From positions 1 to 25,079 of IMG/VR virus record IMGVR_UViG_3300009107_000019: 25,079 nt of DNA; one strand, given 5' to 3'. The notes beneath the pieces were generated by a model. It did not search any database and had not been told where the DNA came from. It was given only the letters and a program-made list of their open reading frames with translations. This DNA is from a virus. A program made the position numbers and the translations under genes. Positions 23,334-25,079 of this stretch are shown here, piece after piece (within the stretch, counting starts at the first letter, position 1; each line of letters begins with the position of its first letter).

Positions 23334-24077
23334 TTATTCATCAACGCCACTAATAGGTGCTAACTGAGCGATAGCATCTGCATCAGATGGCCCTCTGTCT
23401 GCAATCATAATTACTGGGTTATCTGGATCTTCTCCACGAACCAAAGGTTCATCATACTCTCCGTCAGGGTCAGTAGGCCATTTAATCATATGATTTGGAA
23501 CAGCCGCCCAATCCGCAGGAATATCCCTCAATTTCTGTCTATATGCTAACCATTTTGCTTTAACTTCGTCAGGCATATCTTCAGCGATTCTGGAATCAGA
23601 CTGCTTCAATTTAGCATTACGTTCACTACGGACGAACGCATCATCATACCTACGCCAGTCAGTTCTAAAAACTAGAGGCTTAGTGTAGTCATCAATGATG
23701 TCATTTTCTGAAAAGATTTGACGTGGGTCAGATGGGTCTCTGAGAACCGCATTATCATCTTCAGCAGGTCCTACCTGAACTTCATAAAGTTTAATTACTT
23801 CTTCAAATCCACCGAAGAGCATTCCGATTTTAATCGTATTCTCATCTGTGTCAGCGTGTAGTTCTTTAACTTCGCAATTCAAAGGAACAGGACGTTCTGT
23901 ATATTCATCCTTGTTCCAAGTTTGTTCGATGTCTTGTGACTCTTTGTCAATCCACAGGATTAGAGTTTCAGGCCCATCATAACTTTGCGTTGACGTTTTA
24001 CCTAACGCAGTTGTTGGGACAGCCTGTTCAAACTCGTCAGGCAAGTCATAAGTTACGACTTTTTGTATATTTGCCAT
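23334..24077 (-). CDS. Tail fibre-associated protein with tail-assembly-chaperone-like domain
   Basis: 247 acidic residues, no membrane segment. The region about 143-203 (a YDDAFVRSERNAKL helix, then the helix with WLAYRQKLRDIP at 176-187, then W190 and KWPTDP at 199-204) resembles the short tail-assembly-chaperone domain found downstream of fibre genes in many marine myoviruses. The N-terminal 100 residues are beta-rich and unassigned. It follows the Gly/Cys-rich gene by 29 bases with an AGGAG site and ends at a terminator, so the two form the end of a fibre operon. Probable role: folding or attachment of the adjacent fibre protein, or itself a fibre component. Confidence 0.7.
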   Translation of the reverse strand: MANIQKVVTYDLPDEFEQAVPTTALGKTSTQSYDGPETLILWIDKESQDIEQTWNKDEYTERPVPLNCEVKELHADTDENTIKIGMLFGGFEEVIKLYEVQVGPAEDDNAVLRDPSDPRQIFSENDIIDDYTKPLVFRTDWRRYDDAFVRSERNAKLKQSDSRIAEDMPDEVKAKWLAYRQKLRDIPADWAAVPNHMIKWPTDPDGEYDEPLVRGEDPDNPVIMIADRGPSDADAIAQLAPISGVDE

Positions 24078-24106
24078 TTTATTCTATCTCCTAAAATTCA
24101 TATTTA

Positions 24107-25078
24107 TTATTGGTAAGTCACTTTGACTAATCCACCTGCACCGAAACTTCCCCAACAAGCCGAGCCAGAACCAGATGCGTGTCCACTTCCACCACCGCCC
24201 GGGAAGGCCGCGTGAGCATTACAACAAGCCATATTCCCAGTACACCAGTGCTTATTAACAGAAGTGCCTGATACTGTAAATGGTCCCGAAGGTCCACCCG
24301 AAAATGAGTTCGTGTCTGAACAACAATCGTATTGTTTTGTATGTGAGCCAGAAATTCCTCTGAAACACATATCTCCACCGTGCGTTGCCTCGTTACAGTT
24401 ATGTGATACCCAACCTGCGTTGTAGTTACCTAAGTCACACTGTTGGTTACCGATATGACAGTTATAACAATGAGAGTTAACATCCCAAGAAGTTGAACCA
24501 CCGTGTCCACCTATCGCACAAAAGTTTGATAGTCCCGGTCCGGTTACATAGGACGTACATCCGTGTCTACAAGACCTGTTACAACTAGCACAACAATTAC
24601 ACTGAGATGTTCCACCAGAACAAAGTGTATAAACTGATTCACTTCCTGCTGTAGAGTTAAAGTTACCTGCTTCTAGGCAGAGTGTTTTTTCATTATAGTT
24701 ACCGCCTGCTCCACCGTGACCTGAGTCATAGTCGTGTCCTGAAGAACCACCCGGTCCGCCACCAGATAGAATCTCAAATGTAATTAATCGAGTTCCAGTA
24801 GGAACAGTCCATTGTAGGCAACATCCACCGTTCGTTACTGACCAGTGATTTGTGTTGTAAATATAAAAGTGTTTTTGAGGCTCCTGTAGATAAGAATCGC
24901 CCATTTCAGTTAACTCGTCAACACCTGCTTGAACAACACTATTAACACAATTGACATTACCAGCTTGAACTGTATTAATATCTGAAAGCGCATCATAAAC
25001 GTGATTTGCCATCAACTCAAGAGCCACATTGTTGCTCTTGGCCATTTCATTCATTTTACCTAATGTTAAAATATCCAT
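24107..25078 (-). CDS. Gly/Cys/His-rich tail fibre or adhesin protein (5' end at window edge)
   Basis: At least 323 residues. The first 65 are helical and resemble the end of a fibre shaft; 70-115 is beta-rich (a YIYNTNHWSV segment, WTVPTGTR); from about 108 onward the protein is Gly-rich and ends GAGGLVKVTYQ, the usual closing strand of glycine-rich tail-fibre tip domains. It contains about 23 Cys, densest in a short run near 170-186 (CNCCASCNRSC), plus many His and Asn. Such composition is unusual in phage fibres and suggests disulfides or bound metal. The Met at 25078 is the last codon before the window edge and no ribosome binding site can be seen, so the gene may start further right. Acts at the host surface, by inference. 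Confidence 0.75.
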   Translation of the reverse strand: MDILTLGKMNEMAKSNNVALELMANHVYDALSDINTVQAGNVNCVNSVVQAGVDELTEMGDSYLQEPQKHFYIYNTNHWSVTNGGCCLQWTVPTGTRLITFEILSGGGPGGSSGHDYDSGHGGAGGNYNEKTLCLEAGNFNSTAGSESVYTLCSGGTSQCNCCASCNRSCRHGCTSYVTGPGLSNFCAIGGHGGSTSWDVNSHCYNCHIGNQQCDLGNYNAGWVSHNCNEATHGGDMCFRGISGSHTKQYDCCSDTNSFSGGPSGPFTVSGTSVNKHWCTGNMACCNAHAAFPGGGGSGHASGSGSACWGSFGAGGLVKVTYQ

Positions 25079-25079
25079 T

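Overview
The window is a piece of a T4-like myovirus genome (tailed, contractile, AT-rich), probably marine and infecting a Gram-negative host. The basis is an almost unbroken minus-strand run of T4 head, neck and tail genes in T4/cyanophage-like order. Reading the minus strand (right to left) these are gp13, gp14, gp15, gp16, gp17, gp18, gp19, gp20, gp67-like, gp68-like, gp21, gp22, gp23, a tail-tube-fold protein, uvsY and uvsW. No photosynthesis genes are present, so a cyanophage is not specifically indicated. The ADP-heptose genes point to an LPS-bearing host.

Layout by coordinate. 1-482 has no convincing protein gene: two 43-bp direct repeats (1-85), then a strongly structured stretch (about 97-421) directly downstream, on the minus strand, of a perfect sigma70-type promoter and a T4 late-promoter octamer. 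483-2695 is a recombination/replication operon (small unknown protein, uvsW, uvsY) behind a second perfect sigma70-type promoter. 2728-15468 holds head, portal, sheath, tube, terminase and neck genes, divided into blocks by exact TATAAATA late promoters and a strong gp23 terminator. 15461-16144 carries two small membrane proteins that may act in lysis.

16201-23195 is an accessory sugar cassette. Two plus-strand genes (HldE-type kinase/nucleotidyltransferase, cupin) converge on four minus-strand genes (GT9-like glycosyltransferase, two tandem NodU/CmcH/TobZ-family O-carbamoyltransferases, HldD-type epimerase). Together they suggest synthesis of ADP-heptose, its transfer to an unknown acceptor, and carbamoylation of a sugar or nucleobase hydroxyl. 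The four-gene operon starts at a third perfect sigma70-type promoter, which suggests early expression although it sits among late virion genes. 23334-25078 holds two tail-fibre-type genes: one with a tail-assembly-chaperone-like domain and one very Gly/Cys/His-rich adhesin-like protein running to the window edge.

The most interesting items are the heptose/carbamoyl cassette, the structured promoter-proximal RNA candidate at the left end, a Cys-Trp micro-module shared by the unrelated neck and sheath proteins, the Cys-rich fibre protein, and promoters so close to start codons that leaderless mRNAs are implied. Everything was read by eye from sequence; no database search or folding program was run.
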